This document shows positions 26,796-36,413 of a DNA stretch of 64,000 bases, piece after piece. The translations under genes were made by a program, and so were the position numbers. Below the pieces are notes generated by a model. The model saw nothing but the letters and a program-made list of their open reading frames with translations. It was not told where the DNA came from and searched no databases. Each line of letters opens with the position of its first letter. Within the stretch, counting starts at the first letter, position 1. This stretch comes from Spiractinospora alimapuensis (GTDB taxonomy: Bacteria; Actinomycetota; Actinomycetes; Streptosporangiales; Streptosporangiaceae), in contig NZ_CP072467.1 of NCBI RefSeq assembly GCF_018437505.1, forward strand, positions 4,364,010 to 4,428,009, given 5' to 3'.

Positions 26796-26987
26796 CGGTT
26801 CCTCCCGAGGTTTCTCGTGCCCCGCCGTTCCGCGGGGTCGACAACGTGATGGTGCGACACTACGAGCGGTGACGGTCCCGTCTCGATCCCGCGCGTGGGA
26901 GGAAGTAATGTCCAGCAGGCTGCACATCCCCTGCGCTTGGGATGCGGGATCATGGTCGGAGTCAAACCATCGCTTGAAGTGAGTACC

Positions 26988-28241
26988 GTGCAAATCACAC
27001 GATTTCGGCGCGCGTGGCTCGGCGTGCGCTACCTGCTGGGTGTACTCCTCAGTGGGGTCACCGCGCTCCTGGCGCTGCACCTGGTGCTGGTCGGGGTGGC
27101 GCTGATCCCCGCCGGTGGCCTGGGGCTCGTGGTGCTCCCCCGCGTGATGGAGTTCCTGACGAGAGCCACGGAGGCGGAGCGGCGGCGCGGGAGCCGCTAT
27201 CTCGGCGAGGAGTTCGTTTCCCGGCCGGACGAGCGACCTCCGCACACCGTTCTGGCGCGGTGGAACCACGTGATGCGGTCCGCGTCGACCTGGCGTACCG
27301 CGCGTTTCCTCCTCGTGTGGGTCCCACTCGGTGTCGCATACGGGCTCCTCGGCGTCATCGCGTTGCTGGGAACGCCCTCCGCGCTGATCAAGGCGTCGCT
27401 GTGGTGGCTTCTCCCCGGAGGGGAGACGACGTTCTTCGGGGTGGGGGTGACGAACTGGCCCTTCGCCATCGTGGGAGGTCTCGGTGAGGGCGTCGCCTTC
27501 GCGGCGCTGTTCTGGTGGGGGGCACCGTTCCTCGCTCGTGGCTACGCGCGGCTGGTCGTGCGACTGACCTCACCGTCGGAGATCGAACTGCGGGCGGAAC
27601 GACTCAGCGAACGCGTTGAGGAGCTGTCCCACACGCGGGCCGAGGCGCTGCGGGCCCACGGCTCCGAGCTGCGCCGCATCGAACGCGATCTCCACGACGG
27701 GACCCAAGCCCGGCTCGTCGCGCTCGCGATGCGGGTGGGAATCGCCGAACGGATGGTGAGCGACGACCCGGAGAAGGCGGTTCACCTGCTGCGGGAGGCG
27801 CGAAGTGGCGCCGAGGACGCGATGGCGGAGCTGCGGGACGTGATTCGCACGATGTACCCACCGATCCTCACCGACCGTGGTCTGGACGGTGCGGTCTCCG
27901 CGGTCGCCGGACGGTGCGCCGTGCCCACCTCGGTACGTATGGGCGAGCTCGGCTCGTTGCCGGCGGCGGTGGAGGCGGCGGCGTATTTCGTCATCGCCGA
28001 GACTCTGACCAACGTCGCCAAGCACTCCCAGGCACGGTCCGCCCAGGTCGATCTCTCCCGGGACGGCGCGGAGCTCACGATCCGGGTCGTGGACGACGGG
28101 GTCGGCGGGGCGCTCGAGCACGGCGGGACGGGACTGGCCGGACTGCGACGTCGGGTGGCCGCGCTCGACGGGACGACGACCGTGACCAGCCCAGCCGGTG
28201 GTCCAACGACGGTGGAGGCGGTGCTGCCGTGCGCGTCCTGA
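26988..28241 (+). CDS. Sensor histidine kinase, NarL-type (HisKA_3)
   Basis: A membrane kinase with four to five TM helices in the first 200 residues. The dimerisation/phosphoacceptor helix is ELRRIERDLHDGTQARL (H in DLHDGT), and the ATPase domain has ETLTNVAKHSQA and the G-box VVDDGVGGALEHGGTGLAGL. The GTG at 26988 with GAAGTGAG upstream is favoured; ATG 26952 is possible. It is divergent from the ABC exporter and overlaps its regulator gene, so it probably controls that exporter. Confidence 0.9.
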   Translation: MQITRFRRAWLGVRYLLGVLLSGVTALLALHLVLVGVALIPAGGLGLVVLPRVMEFLTRATEAERRRGSRYLGEEFVSRPDERPPHTVLARWNHVMRSASTWRTARFLLVWVPLGVAYGLLGVIALLGTPSALIKASLWWLLPGGETTFFGVGVTNWPFAIVGGLGEGVAFAALFWWGAPFLARGYARLVVRLTSPSEIELRAERLSERVEELSHTRAEALRAHGSELRRIERDLHDGTQARLVALAMRVGIAERMVSDDPEKAVHLLREARSGAEDAMAELRDVIRTMYPPILTDRGLDGAVSAVAGRCAVPTSVRMGELGSLPAAVEAAAYFVIAETLTNVAKHSQARSAQVDLSRDGAELTIRVVDDGVGGALEHGGTGLAGLRRRVAALDGTTTVTSPAGGPTTVEAVLPCAS

Positions 28242-28867
28242 TAGTGGAGGACAACGCGATCCTCGCCGAGGGACTGAAGCTGCTCCTCACCACGGCCGGC
28301 GAGACGGTCGTGGCGTCACTCGGTGACGCCGACGGGCTCATCGAGGAGATCGAGCGGCATGGACCCGACCTCGTGATCGCCGATGTTCGCCTCCCCCCGA
28401 CCTTCCGCGACGAGGGTCTGCGCGCCGTGATCGAGGCGCGTCGGGTGCGACCGGAGCTCGCCGTCCTGGTGTTCTCCCAGTACGTCGAGGAGGTCTACGC
28501 CCAGGAACTGTTCGCCGCGGGTGGCAGCGGCGTCGGATACCTCCTCAAGGACCGTGTCGCCAAGGTCGAGGAGTTCCTCGACGCCCTGCACCGCGTCGCG
28601 GCCGGCGGCACCGTCATGGACCCGGACGTGGTGCGTCAACTGCTCACCCGAAAACAGCACCCGATCTCGAGGCTCACCGCCCGCGAGACCGAGGTCCTCG
28701 CGCTCATGGCGGAGGGCCGAAACAACCGGGACATCGCCGAGAGAATGGTGGTCACCGAGGGCGCGGTGCACAAACACGTCGGGCGCATCTTCGCCAAGCT
28801 GGACCTCCCGGAGGGAGACGCCGGGCACCGTCGGGTCCTCGCCGTGCTGGCCTACCTCGGTTCGTGA
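28229..28867 (+). CDS. NarL/LuxR-family response regulator
   Basis: The receiver has E7/D8 (IVEDN), phosphoacceptor D52 (ADVRLPP) and K107 (LLKDRV). The LuxR-type HTH is LTARETEVLALMAEG followed by NRDIAERMVVTEGAVHKHVG. The GTG start lies 13 bases before the kinase stop, so the two are translationally coupled. Its regulon is not visible, but the divergent ABC exporter is the obvious candidate. Confidence 0.93.
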   Translation: MRVLIVEDNAILAEGLKLLLTTAGETVVASLGDADGLIEEIERHGPDLVIADVRLPPTFRDEGLRAVIEARRVRPELAVLVFSQYVEEVYAQELFAAGGSGVGYLLKDRVAKVEEFLDALHRVAAGGTVMDPDVVRQLLTRKQHPISRLTARETEVLALMAEGRNNRDIAERMVVTEGAVHKHVGRIFAKLDLPEGDAGHRRVLAVLAYLGS

Positions 28868-29027
28868 CCCAACGGCCCAGGGGACCGGGTCAGGTGCGTG
28901 TCGACACGCGCGCGACACACCTCGTCCGCGGCCACGGGCGACCGCGGCGTGGGCTCCAGCCCGACCCGTGATGGGTGAGAGTGGCGTGGATTCCTACGAC
29001 GGCACCGGAGCGATCCGGGTGGTCGAG

Positions 29028-30059
29028 TCAGCGTGCGGTGCCGAAGGCCGCGCGGGCGTCCGAGAGGAGCCTGCGTGCCCGTCCGGCACCGTCGGCGTGT
29101 TCGTGAAGTTCGAACACGGGGACCGCTTCAAGCAAGTCCCTGATCGACTCAGCCGCACGGCCGCGAGAACGAAGGACGCGGGCCCGAGCGATGCGCGCGT
29201 GGCCCGAGGCGACGGAGTCGGGGGCTGTGTCGATCGCTGCCGTGAGGTGTGTCAGCGCGCCGTCCTCGTCGCCACCGACGCGGGCGACCGCTGCTCGGAG
29301 AGAGAGCGCTTCGGCCTCCGCCGAACGCACCCCGATGCTTCGGTACTCCGCCGCGGCGCCGTCGGCGTGGGCGGCGGCGCTCCGCGTCAGGCCGGGGTGT
29401 GTGGACCTGCCGGAGTCGTGCTCCAACCGGGCCAGCAGCACGTTCCCCTGCACCAGTTGGCTCCAACCGCGAAGCGCCGCCGCGCGTTCTGGATCGTCGC
29501 CGGGCTCGCTGTCGAGCTCCTGTTTGCAGCCGGCGAGTGTCTCGATTCGACGCTCGAGGGGGATACCGTCAGGGTTCGCGACGAGGCTCCAAAGGTCGAC
29601 GGTGATTCGTTGATAGCGGCCGCACTCCTGCGCCGCGGACCGCTGTGCTCTGGCGAGGAGCGCGGCACCCTTCGTGGAACCGGTGGCGAGGAACATACGA
29701 GCGCCGCGCCAGGCGTCGCAGAGGACGGCGTCACCCTCGAACGAGGGGCCGCGGAAACGCTGGAGTGAGGCGGCGCGGAAGTGGGTGCTCGCTTCGTCGA
29801 GGTTCTTCGTGACTTCCTTCAAGGTCGTGGCGCCACCGGCCATCGCCTGGAACTGGCGGGCGCCGGTCCATGCCAGCTCGAGTGCCTTCTGTCGACTGGA
29901 TTTTCCTGAGGGCGAAGTCCAGTCGCCCGAAGGGCGGGCCCACATCCGGTCGACCAGCTCCCTGACGTGCCTCGGCTCCGAGTGGAGCTGTTGGGCGCGG
30001 ATCGCCCGGTTCAGAAGCTCCGGTGCTCGCGGCTCGGTCGGTCCAGTGGTGGGGTTCAC
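29028..30059 (-). CDS. TPR-like helical repeat protein, hypothetical
   Basis: The 343-residue soluble protein is almost entirely helical. Repeated A-rich helix pairs from residue 170 on (for example AEALSLRAAVARVGGDEDGALTHLTAAI) give the look of degenerate tetratricopeptide repeats. No catalytic motif and no signal peptide are seen. It begins GTG, overlapping the upstream gene as GTGA. The pair may be the scaffold part of a CHAT- or caspase-linked module, but no protease gene is present here, so that is speculation. Confidence 0.7.
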   Translation of the reverse strand: MNPTTGPTEPRAPELLNRAIRAQQLHSEPRHVRELVDRMWARPSGDWTSPSGKSSRQKALELAWTGARQFQAMAGGATTLKEVTKNLDEASTHFRAASLQRFRGPSFEGDAVLCDAWRGARMFLATGSTKGAALLARAQRSAAQECGRYQRITVDLWSLVANPDGIPLERRIETLAGCKQELDSEPGDDPERAAALRGWSQLVQGNVLLARLEHDSGRSTHPGLTRSAAAHADGAAAEYRSIGVRSAEAEALSLRAAVARVGGDEDGALTHLTAAIDTAPDSVASGHARIARARVLRSRGRAAESIRDLLEAVPVFELHEHADGAGRARRLLSDARAAFGTAR

Positions 30060-30448
30060 CGCTCACCTCCGTCGGATCCGCTGTTCCCGTCAGCGTCGTC
30101 GAAGAGGTGGGGATTTTGGGTGTACTTGCGCAGGACGAGAACGAAGGCGGTGTGGACGTCCGGGGCGGCCTGCCGCCCCGGAGCGGTCTCGAACAGCGAA
30201 ACGGCCAGGGCGGGTCGACAGAACGCGAGGGTGGCGCGATGGTCGACGTCCGTCGCGTCGACCTCCAAGCGTCGCGTGATCTCACGAAGCTCGGTCACCT
30301 GGGCCGCGCTCGAATCCATATCCAGAACATCGTCGATGCGTGTCGCCAGTTCGTCGCGTATCACTGATCCTCCGTCGGCTGTCCGGGGCGCGGTTGCCGG
30401 ATCCGACGGACGTCCGCTGGGTGCGGTTCCTTGATTGGTGCTGGACAT
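30056..30448 (-). CDS. Hypothetical protein coupled to the TPR gene
   Basis: The product (about 130 residues from the ATG at 30448; a longer frame starts at 30505) has a disordered N-terminus and a helical core, 'ELREITRRLEVDATDVDHR', followed by 'VHTAFVLVLRKYTQNP'. No family was recognised. Its stop overlaps the TPR gene start by 4 bp, so the two proteins are probably made together and may interact. Confidence 0.6.
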   Translation of the reverse strand: MSSTNQGTAPSGRPSDPATAPRTADGGSVIRDELATRIDDVLDMDSSAAQVTELREITRRLEVDATDVDHRATLAFCRPALAVSLFETAPGRQAAPDVHTAFVLVLRKYTQNPHLFDDADGNSGSDGGER

Positions 30449-30551
30449 TCCGAGTGACCACCCGGACGCCCAGCACGCTTCGTGACCGGGTCCGTGGCTT
30501 CCCACGACCGCGGTTGCGCGTGCCTCCGCCTATGACCTCGCCGGGCTCCGC

Positions 30552-31392
30552 TCATGACTCCTCGTGGAACCTCGGGTCCTGGTTCTTGTTGCGCCCGTCG
30601 AGGCGGCCCAGCGCGGTGATCTCCTGGACCTCGGTCTCGGTGAGCGCGAAGTCGAAGAGGGCGAGATTCTCCCGTTGGCGCTCCGGTGAGGTGGCCTTCG
30701 GGATGGGAATCGCTCCGAGCTGGTAGTGCCACCGGAGGATCACCTGGGCCACGGTGCGTTCGTGGGCGGTGGCTATGCGCTGGAGCACGGGGTGGGTCAA
30801 CAGCGCGTTCGCCCGGCCGATGGGACTCCAGGACTCGGTGCGGATTCCCCGGCTCTCGTCATCGGCACGCTGCTCGGCCTGTGGGAAGAAGGGGTGCATC
30901 TCGATCTGGTTCACGCTGGGCACCACGCCCGACTCCGCCTGGAGCCGCTCCAGGTGTTCGGGCATGAAGTTGCTGACGCCGATGGACCGGATCAGTCCCT
31001 CGCGGCGCAGGTCCACCAGGGCCTGCCAGGCCTGCGGGTACTCGTCCTGACTGGGGTTGGGCCAGTGGATGAGGTACAGGTCGTAGTAGTCCAGGCGCCC
31101 GGTACAGCGACTCGTGGACGGCGGTCACGGCCGCGTCGTAGGCGTGGTACCGGCCCGGCAGCTTGGAGGCGATGATCAGTTCTTCCCGGGGCACCGGACT
31201 CCGCCGCACCACCTCACCGACGGCGCCCTCGTTCTCGTAGTTGTACGCCGTGTCGAACAGGCGATAGCCGACCTCGATCGCGTTCACCATGGCCCGTACA
31301 CCCGCCGGACCGTTCAGCCGGTAGGTCCCGAAGCCCACGGCGGGCAGCGTCGTTCCGTCGTTGAGCGTGTATCGCGGAATATCCGCACTCAT
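30552..31392 (-). pseudogene. Aldo/keto reductase with a single frameshift
   Basis: The N-terminal part (start ATG 31392) carries the AKR motifs VGFGTYRL, GYRLFDTAYNYENE and the catalytic-lysine strand IIASKLPG. The frame then breaks near 31094-31107, where 10 rather than 9 or 12 bases separate ESL from the next leucine codon. A second frame continues with LDYYDLYLIHWPNP, then GVSNFMPEHLERL and IPKATSPERQRENL to a natural C-terminus. Joined, they give a normal 280-residue NADPH-dependent AKR. It is either a recent pseudogene or one sequencing error. Confidence 0.88.
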
Positions 31393-31760
31393 GGTGTCCC
31401 CACTCCTGCTCGACTGCCGTCACGGGTTGTCGGCGGCGTCCGTCCGGCCCGCCCACCGCGCCCCCGGGGGCCACGGTACTGCCCGCGAGGGCGGGGCTTC
31501 ACTCCAGTCTTGACCAGCGCAAGGGAATCATTGGGTCAGCATCGGGACGGTTCCTTGACGACGTGGAGCAGGCGTATTGGAGTGGAGAGAGGCCTCATGG
31601 GGCGGCCGAGCGCGTGCCGTTGAGAGCGTTCGCCCGGCCGGCGGGGCGGAGCAGCGCCCACGCATCGCCGTTGAGGCGTGACAACCGATGATCCGCGGAT
31701 GACCGCGCGCCAGGGCGTGGGGTCATCCGTTGACCGCCTCACCACTTGGAGGAACGGCCG
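31393..31760. other. Intergenic region upstream of catalase
   Basis: About 370 bases without a supported gene. Just ahead of the catalase start is an inverted repeat, CGGATGACC (31696-31704) and GGTCATCCG (31721-31729), with perfect 9-bp arms. It could be an operator for a redox regulator or a small hairpin. A 10-bp palindrome ATCCGCGGAT overlaps its left arm. Confidence 0.4.
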
Positions 31761-33218
31761 ATGACAGGCACCGAGCCCACGCCGACCACCACCGACGCCG
31801 GGATCCCCGTCGCGAGCGACGAGTACTCGCTCACGGTCGGCCCGAACGGCCCGATCCTGCTCCAGGACAACTACCTGATCGAGCAGATGGCGCAGTTCAA
31901 CCGGGAGCGCATTCCGGAGCGACAGCCGCACGCGAAGGGCGGTGGCGCCTTCGGGAAGTTCGTGGTCACCCACGACGTGCGCGCCTACACCAAGGCGGCG
32001 CCGTTCCAGCCCGGGGCCGAGACCGACGTGCTGATTCGTTTCTCCACCGTCGCCGGAGAGCGTGGGAGTCCGGACACGTGGCGGGACCCGCGCGGCTTCG
32101 CGGTGAAGTTCTACACGCCTGAGGGCAACTACGACATGGTCGGCAACAACACGCCGGTCTTCTTCGTCCGCGACCCGATGAAGTTCCAGCACTTCATCCG
32201 ATCCCAGAAACGACGCGCGGACGTGAACCTGCGCGACAACGACATGCAGTGGGACTTCTGGACGCTCTCCCCTGAGTCCGCGCACCAGGTGACGTGGCTG
32301 ATGGGGGACCGGGGGATCCCCCGGACGTGGCGGCACATGAACGGCTACTCCAGCCACACCTACATGTGGGTGAACGCCCAGGGGGAGAAGTTCTGGGTCC
32401 GCTACCACTTCAAGACCGACCAGGGGATCGAGTTCCTCACCCAGGAGGAGGCGGACCGGCTCGCCGGCGAGGACTCCGACTTCCACACCCGCGACCTGTA
32501 CGACGCGATCAACCGGGGCGAGCACCCCAGTTGGACCCTGCACATGCAGATCATGCCGTTCGCGGACGCGGACAACTACCGGTTCAACCCCTTCGACCTC
32601 ACCAAGGTGTGGTCGCATCGGGACTACCCGCTGCATCCGGTGGGCCGGCTCACGCTGGACCGCAACCCCACCGACTACCACACCGAGATCGAGCAGGCCG
32701 CGTTCGAGCCGAACAACCTGGTGCCGGGCGTGGGGCCGAGCCCGGACAAGATGCTGCTGGCGCGGCTGTTCTCCTACGCCGACGCCCACCGGGCGCGGCT
32801 GGGCGTCAACTACAAACAGATCCCGGTGAACGCCCCGGTGGCGCCGGTGCACAGCTACAGCAAGGACGGAGTGATGCGGGTCGCCAACGTGTCCGACCCG
32901 GTGTACGCCCCGAACTCCAAGGGAGGGCCGAGGGCGGACACCGCGCGCTACGGCGAGGCCGCCGGATGGCACACGGCGGGCGACATGGTGCACTCGGCCT
33001 ACGTCCCGCACCGCGACGACAACGACTTCGTGCAGCCCGGGATCCTCGTCCGCGAGGTCATGGACGACGCGGCCCGCGACCGCCTGGTCTCCAACGTCGT
33101 GGGTCACCTGCGAAAGGGCGTGAAGGAGCCGGTGCTGAGCCGCGTCTTCGAGTACTGGCGCAACATCGACGTCGACACCGGAAACCGCATCGAGCGCAGC
33201 TACAAGAACGGCGCCTGA
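31761..33218 (+). CDS. katA: Monofunctional heme catalase
   Basis: The enzyme dismutates H2O2 in the cytoplasm. At 485 residues it is a small-subunit (clade 3-like) catalase. The distal histidine H57 is in [16 protein letters not shown], the active-site asparagine N130 in [14 protein letters not shown], and the proximal heme tyrosine in [14 protein letters not shown] near residue 340. The Q-P before the catalytic His replaces the more common V-V. The ATG at 31761 has a GGAGGA Shine-Dalgarno, better than the upstream frame start. It is a single-gene unit. Confidence 0.95.
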   Translation: MTGTEPTPTTTDAGIPVASDEYSLTVGPNGPILLQDNYLIEQMAQFNRERIPERQPHAKGGGAFGKFVVTHDVRAYTKAAPFQPGAETDVLIRFSTVAGERGSPDTWRDPRGFAVKFYTPEGNYDMVGNNTPVFFVRDPMKFQHFIRSQKRRADVNLRDNDMQWDFWTLSPESAHQVTWLMGDRGIPRTWRHMNGYSSHTYMWVNAQGEKFWVRYHFKTDQGIEFLTQEEADRLAGEDSDFHTRDLYDAINRGEHPSWTLHMQIMPFADADNYRFNPFDLTKVWSHRDYPLHPVGRLTLDRNPTDYHTEIEQAAFEPNNLVPGVGPSPDKMLLARLFSYADAHRARLGVNYKQIPVNAPVAPVHSYSKDGVMRVANVSDPVYAPNSKGGPRADTARYGEAAGWHTAGDMVHSAYVPHRDDNDFVQPGILVREVMDDAARDRLVSNVVGHLRKGVKEPVLSRVFEYWRNIDVDTGNRIERSYKNGA

Positions 33219-33347
33219 TCGGCGTTCCGCCTGGCACGATCCTCGGGCTGTCCCGCCGCGCACCGGCGGCGGGCGCCTCGGGCCGAGTGGCTCCGTGAAG
33301 GGGCCCTTCCCAAGGGATGTGGTCTTCGTTACGCTCAACCCGACTCG

Positions 33348-33367
33348 ATAATCAAAGGTTTGATGAT
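33348..33367. promoter_or_regulatory. Operator palindrome of the homogentisate cluster
   Basis: ATAATCAAA-GG-TTTGATGAT has 9-bp arms with one mismatch, including perfect ATCAAA/TTTGAT. It lies just upstream of the MBL-fold gene, in the position of a repressor site for a MarR-, IclR- or GntR-type regulator. The regulator itself is not encoded next to it. Confidence 0.6.
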
Positions 33368-33377
33368 TGGGGGACGG

Positions 33378-34340
33378 ATGGGGCAGAAGGCCTTCGCCTC
33401 CTCGGGAGACCTGGCGGAGAAGGAACAGACGTTGGAGGTCCTCGCCGACGGCGTCTACGCCCTGACCGCTGAAGGCGACCCCAACATCGGCGCCGTCGAG
33501 GGCGAGGACTTCCTCGTGTGCTTCGAGGCACTCGCGACCCCGGTGGCCGCCCGCGACTGGCTCGCCCGGCTGCGCGAACACACCGACAAACCAGTGCGTT
33601 ACCTGGTCCTCTCCCACTACCACGCCGTCCGGGTCCTGGGCGCGTCCGCCTTCGACGCCGACGTCATCGTGGCGCACGAGAACACCCGCGCGCTCGTCGC
33701 GGAACGGGGCGCGGAGGACTGGGCCAGCGAGTTCGCGCGCATGCCCCGCCTGGCCAAGGGAGCGGACTCCGTCCCCGGCCTCACCTGGCCCACCCTGACC
33801 TTCTCCGACCGGCTGACCATCGACCTCGGCGGGGACCGCGGCGAACTCGACCTCCGGTACTGCGGACGCGGCCACACCGAGGGGGACATCGTGGCGTGGC
33901 TCCCTCAGCACCGGATCCTCTTCGCCGGCGACTTGGTGGAGGCCGAGGCCGCCCTCTACACCGGCGACGCCTTCCACCGGGACTGGGCCGCCGGAACCCT
34001 GGACCGCCTCGCCGCGCTCGAGGCGGAAACCCTGGTCGGAGGGCGCGGAGGTGTCAGCCGGGGCCGTGAGGCCGTCACCGCGGCGATCGAACAGACCCGC
34101 GGCTTCCTGCGCGTCATGATCGACGAGGTCGACGCGGTCCGTGCCCGCGGCGGCACGCTGAAGGACGCCTTCGCCGCGGTCCACTCCGCGCTGGCGCCGA
34201 CCTACGGGCACTGGCCGATCTTCGAACACTGCCTACCCTTCGACGTGTCGCGTCTGTGGGACGAGCTCTCCGGAGTCGAACGCCCAGTGATCTGGACCGC
34301 GGAGCGCGACCGCGAGGTCTGGGCCCAACTCCAGAGCTAG
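33378..34340 (+). CDS. MBL-fold protein with altered metal motif, homogentisate cluster
   Basis: The protein has the metallo-beta-lactamase fold but reads LSHYHAVRVLGAS where HxHxDH is expected, so the aspartate and third histidine are V and R. The later ligands look kept (GRGHTEGDIV, LFAGDLVE). This variant may bind one metal or none. The ATG at 33378 with GGGGGAC is preferred over 33360/33363, which would lie in the operator palindrome. It is followed by the FAD monooxygenase, hmgA and fumarylacetoacetase genes, so a role in homogentisate breakdown is inferred. The TAG stop lies within the CTAG at the left end of MITE copy 2. Confidence 0.78.
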   Translation: MGQKAFASSGDLAEKEQTLEVLADGVYALTAEGDPNIGAVEGEDFLVCFEALATPVAARDWLARLREHTDKPVRYLVLSHYHAVRVLGASAFDADVIVAHENTRALVAERGAEDWASEFARMPRLAKGADSVPGLTWPTLTFSDRLTIDLGGDRGELDLRYCGRGHTEGDIVAWLPQHRILFAGDLVEAEAALYTGDAFHRDWAAGTLDRLAALEAETLVGGRGGVSRGREAVTAAIEQTRGFLRVMIDEVDAVRARGGTLKDAFAAVHSALAPTYGHWPIFEHCLPFDVSRLWDELSGVERPVIWTAERDREVWAQLQS

Positions 34341-34578
34341 GTCGTGTTTTTTGAACCGCTGTGCCTCCTTTGGGGGCGCTGTTGGGGATGCTGGGGGTCG
34401 CGACCGCCAGGACGACGTTCGCTGCGTCGATTCCTTCGGACAGCCAACCAGGATGCCCATCACGGATCGCCGTGCGAGCCCAAGCCCGGGCCCCCGCTGG
34501 GCCACCATCGCGAAGCGACCCCAATAGGGGCGACGGCCCGCTCTCTTTATCCGAAAGCCTTCACAAAACACTCCCTAG
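34337..34578. mobile_element. MITE-like element, copy 2
   Basis: This 242-bp relative of the element at 2891-3146 has ends CTAGGTCGTGTTTTTTGA and, reverse-complemented, CTAGGGAGTGTTTTGTGA (15 of 18 matching). Internal blocks match copy 1 in order, with scattered indels. It sits on the TAG stop codon of the MBL-fold gene and separates it from the rest of the cluster. It encodes no protein. Confidence 0.8.
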
Positions 34579-34745
34579 CCGTGCGGCCGACTCCGTCATC
34601 GAGCATTTGGGTGAGCGGGCGCCACTCTGTGGCGGAACGGAACGCTCCACCCTCTCGGAACGGAACCCGCCGGACCGGTGCACGGCGGGAGACAGCCACC
34701 CGAACTGACCCATGCCACCACCGAGGTCCCACGAGGAGCACGACG

Positions 34746-36413
34746 ATGACGGTGCACGCGCGAGTTCCCTCCACGCCGGTCCTGGTGCTGGGCAACGGCC
34801 CGGTGGGGCAGACCACCGCGCTCCTGCTGGCGCGGTGGGGCGTGCCCACCATCGTCGTGGACGAACGGCCCGGACGTGACCTCGTGGGCTCGAAGGCCAT
34901 CTGTCAGCAACGCGACGTGCTGGACATCTGGGAGTCGGTCGGCGCCGGGGGACGCATCGCCGCCGAGGGGACCACCTGGTCGACCGCGCGAACCTTCTTC
35001 CGGGACCGGGAGCTCTTCTCCGTCACCGTCCCCGACGGTGGGCAGTCCTCCTTCCCGCCGTTCGTGAACCTGTCGCAGTCGCGCTCCGAGGAGATCCTCG
35101 ACGAGTGCGTCGCCGCCGAGCCGCGGATCGACGTTCGCTGGTCGCACCGGGCCACGGCGATCGAGCAGGACGACGAGGGGGTCACCGTCACCTGTGCCAC
35201 CCCCACCGGGGAGGTGCGGCTGCGTGCGACCCACGTCGTGGCCTGCTGCGGTGCGCACACCGAAGTACGGCGCATGCTCGGGGTGGGCTTCGAGGGTCAC
35301 TCCTTCACCGACCAGTTCCTCATCTGCGATATTCGCGCCGACCTGCCGGGCTGGGTGGAGGAACGGCGGTTCTACTTCGATCCCGAGTGGAACCCGGGAC
35401 GCCAGGTCCTCATCCACCCCTGCCCCGACTCCACCTTCCGCGTCGACTGGCAGGTTCCCCCGGAGTACGACCTCGCCGCGGAGGAGGCCGACGGGCGTCT
35501 CGACGCACGCATCCGCAAGATCATCGGGGATCGGCCCTACGAGGTCGTGTGGAAGTCGGTGTACCGGTTCCACTCCCGGGTGGCCGAGCGCATGCGAGTG
35601 GGGCGGGTGCTGCTCGCGGGGGACTGCGCCCACCTGTACGCGCCGTTCGGCGCCCGTGGTCTGAACTCCGGGGTGGGGGACGCGGAGAACGCGGCCTGGA
35701 AACTGGCCTACGTGCGTCGGGGCTGGGCCCACGAATCCCTGCTGGACAGCTACCACCACGAGCGGTACGCGGCGGCCAGGGAGAACCTCGAGATCACCAC
35801 CGCCACCATGGATTTCCTGGTGCCGCACAGCGAGGAGCAGCGTCGACACCGGCGGGAGGTCCTCGAACGCGCGGTACACGACAGCTCCGCGCACCCCCTG
35901 GTGGATTCCGGCCGCCTCGCCGAGGCGTTCTGGTATGTCGCGTCCCCGCTCACCACGGAGGACCGCACCCGCCCGTTCCCCGGACGTCCCGCCCGAGGCA
36001 CGCTTCCCACCCCCGGACCGGGGATCCTCACCCCCGACCTGCCCGTCACCCATGTCGACGGTTCTCCCGGACGTCTGCGGGCGATGGCTCGGGAGGGCTT
36101 CCTGATCCTGACGGCGGGCCCCGACGCACATCGTGGGGCCCAAGTCGCCGTGGAACGTGCGTTATCCGGTCCGGTCCGGGTACTCAAGGCGGCGGAGCTC
36201 GACCCGTCGGGGCGGCTCGCCGAGGCACTCGGTATGCGGGACGGAGAACTGTGGGTCGTCCGCCCGGACGCCTACGTCGCCGCCGTCGTCGACTCGCCCG
36301 AGCGCCTGGAGGTGGCGGCGCACCGGGCGGTGGGCCGGCGACCACCGCGTGGGTCGTCGGTGATTCCGCGGCAGAAGGAGGTTGGCGATGGCGTACTACC
36401 GGCGCGTCGGTGA
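34746..36413 (+). CDS. FAD-dependent aromatic monooxygenase (PheA/MhpA-like)
   Basis: This class A flavin monooxygenase probably hydroxylates an aromatic ring using NAD(P)H and O2. The FAD motif is LVLGNGPVGQTTALLLARWG at the N-terminus, and the GD motif is VLLAGDCAHLYAPFGARGLNSG near residue 295. The C-terminal thioredoxin-like domain seen in phenol hydroxylases follows. The ATG at 34746 has AGGAGCACG upstream; the longer frame only reads through the MITE. The next gene, hmgA, starts inside its 3' end. By context it could make homogentisate, for example from 3-hydroxyphenylacetate; that is inference. Confidence 0.88.
   Translation: MTVHARVPSTPVLVLGNGPVGQTTALLLARWGVPTIVVDERPGRDLVGSKAICQQRDVLDIWESVGAGGRIAAEGTTWSTARTFFRDRELFSVTVPDGGQSSFPPFVNLSQSRSEEILDECVAAEPRIDVRWSHRATAIEQDDEGVTVTCATPTGEVRLRATHVVACCGAHTEVRRMLGVGFEGHSFTDQFLICDIRADLPGWVEERRFYFDPEWNPGRQVLIHPCPDSTFRVDWQVPPEYDLAAEEADGRLDARIRKIIGDRPYEVVWKSVYRFHSRVAERMRVGRVLLAGDCAHLYAPFGARGLNSGVGDAENAAWKLAYVRRGWAHESLLDSYHHERYAAARENLEITTATMDFLVPHSEEQRRHRREVLERAVHDSSAHPLVDSGRLAEAFWYVASPLTTEDRTRPFPGRPARGTLPTPGPGILTPDLPVTHVDGSPGRLRAMAREGFLILTAGPDAHRGAQVAVERALSGPVRVLKAAELDPSGRLAEALGMRDGELWVVRPDAYVAAVVDSPERLEVAAHRAVGRRPPRGSSVIPRQKEVGDGVLPARR

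Noticed and set aside
31536-34229. 897-codon open frame on the minus strand across catalase and the MBL-fold gene
   Set aside because: It is antisense to two genes with clear family motifs; long stop-free antisense frames are expected at this GC content. No motif or start signal supports it.
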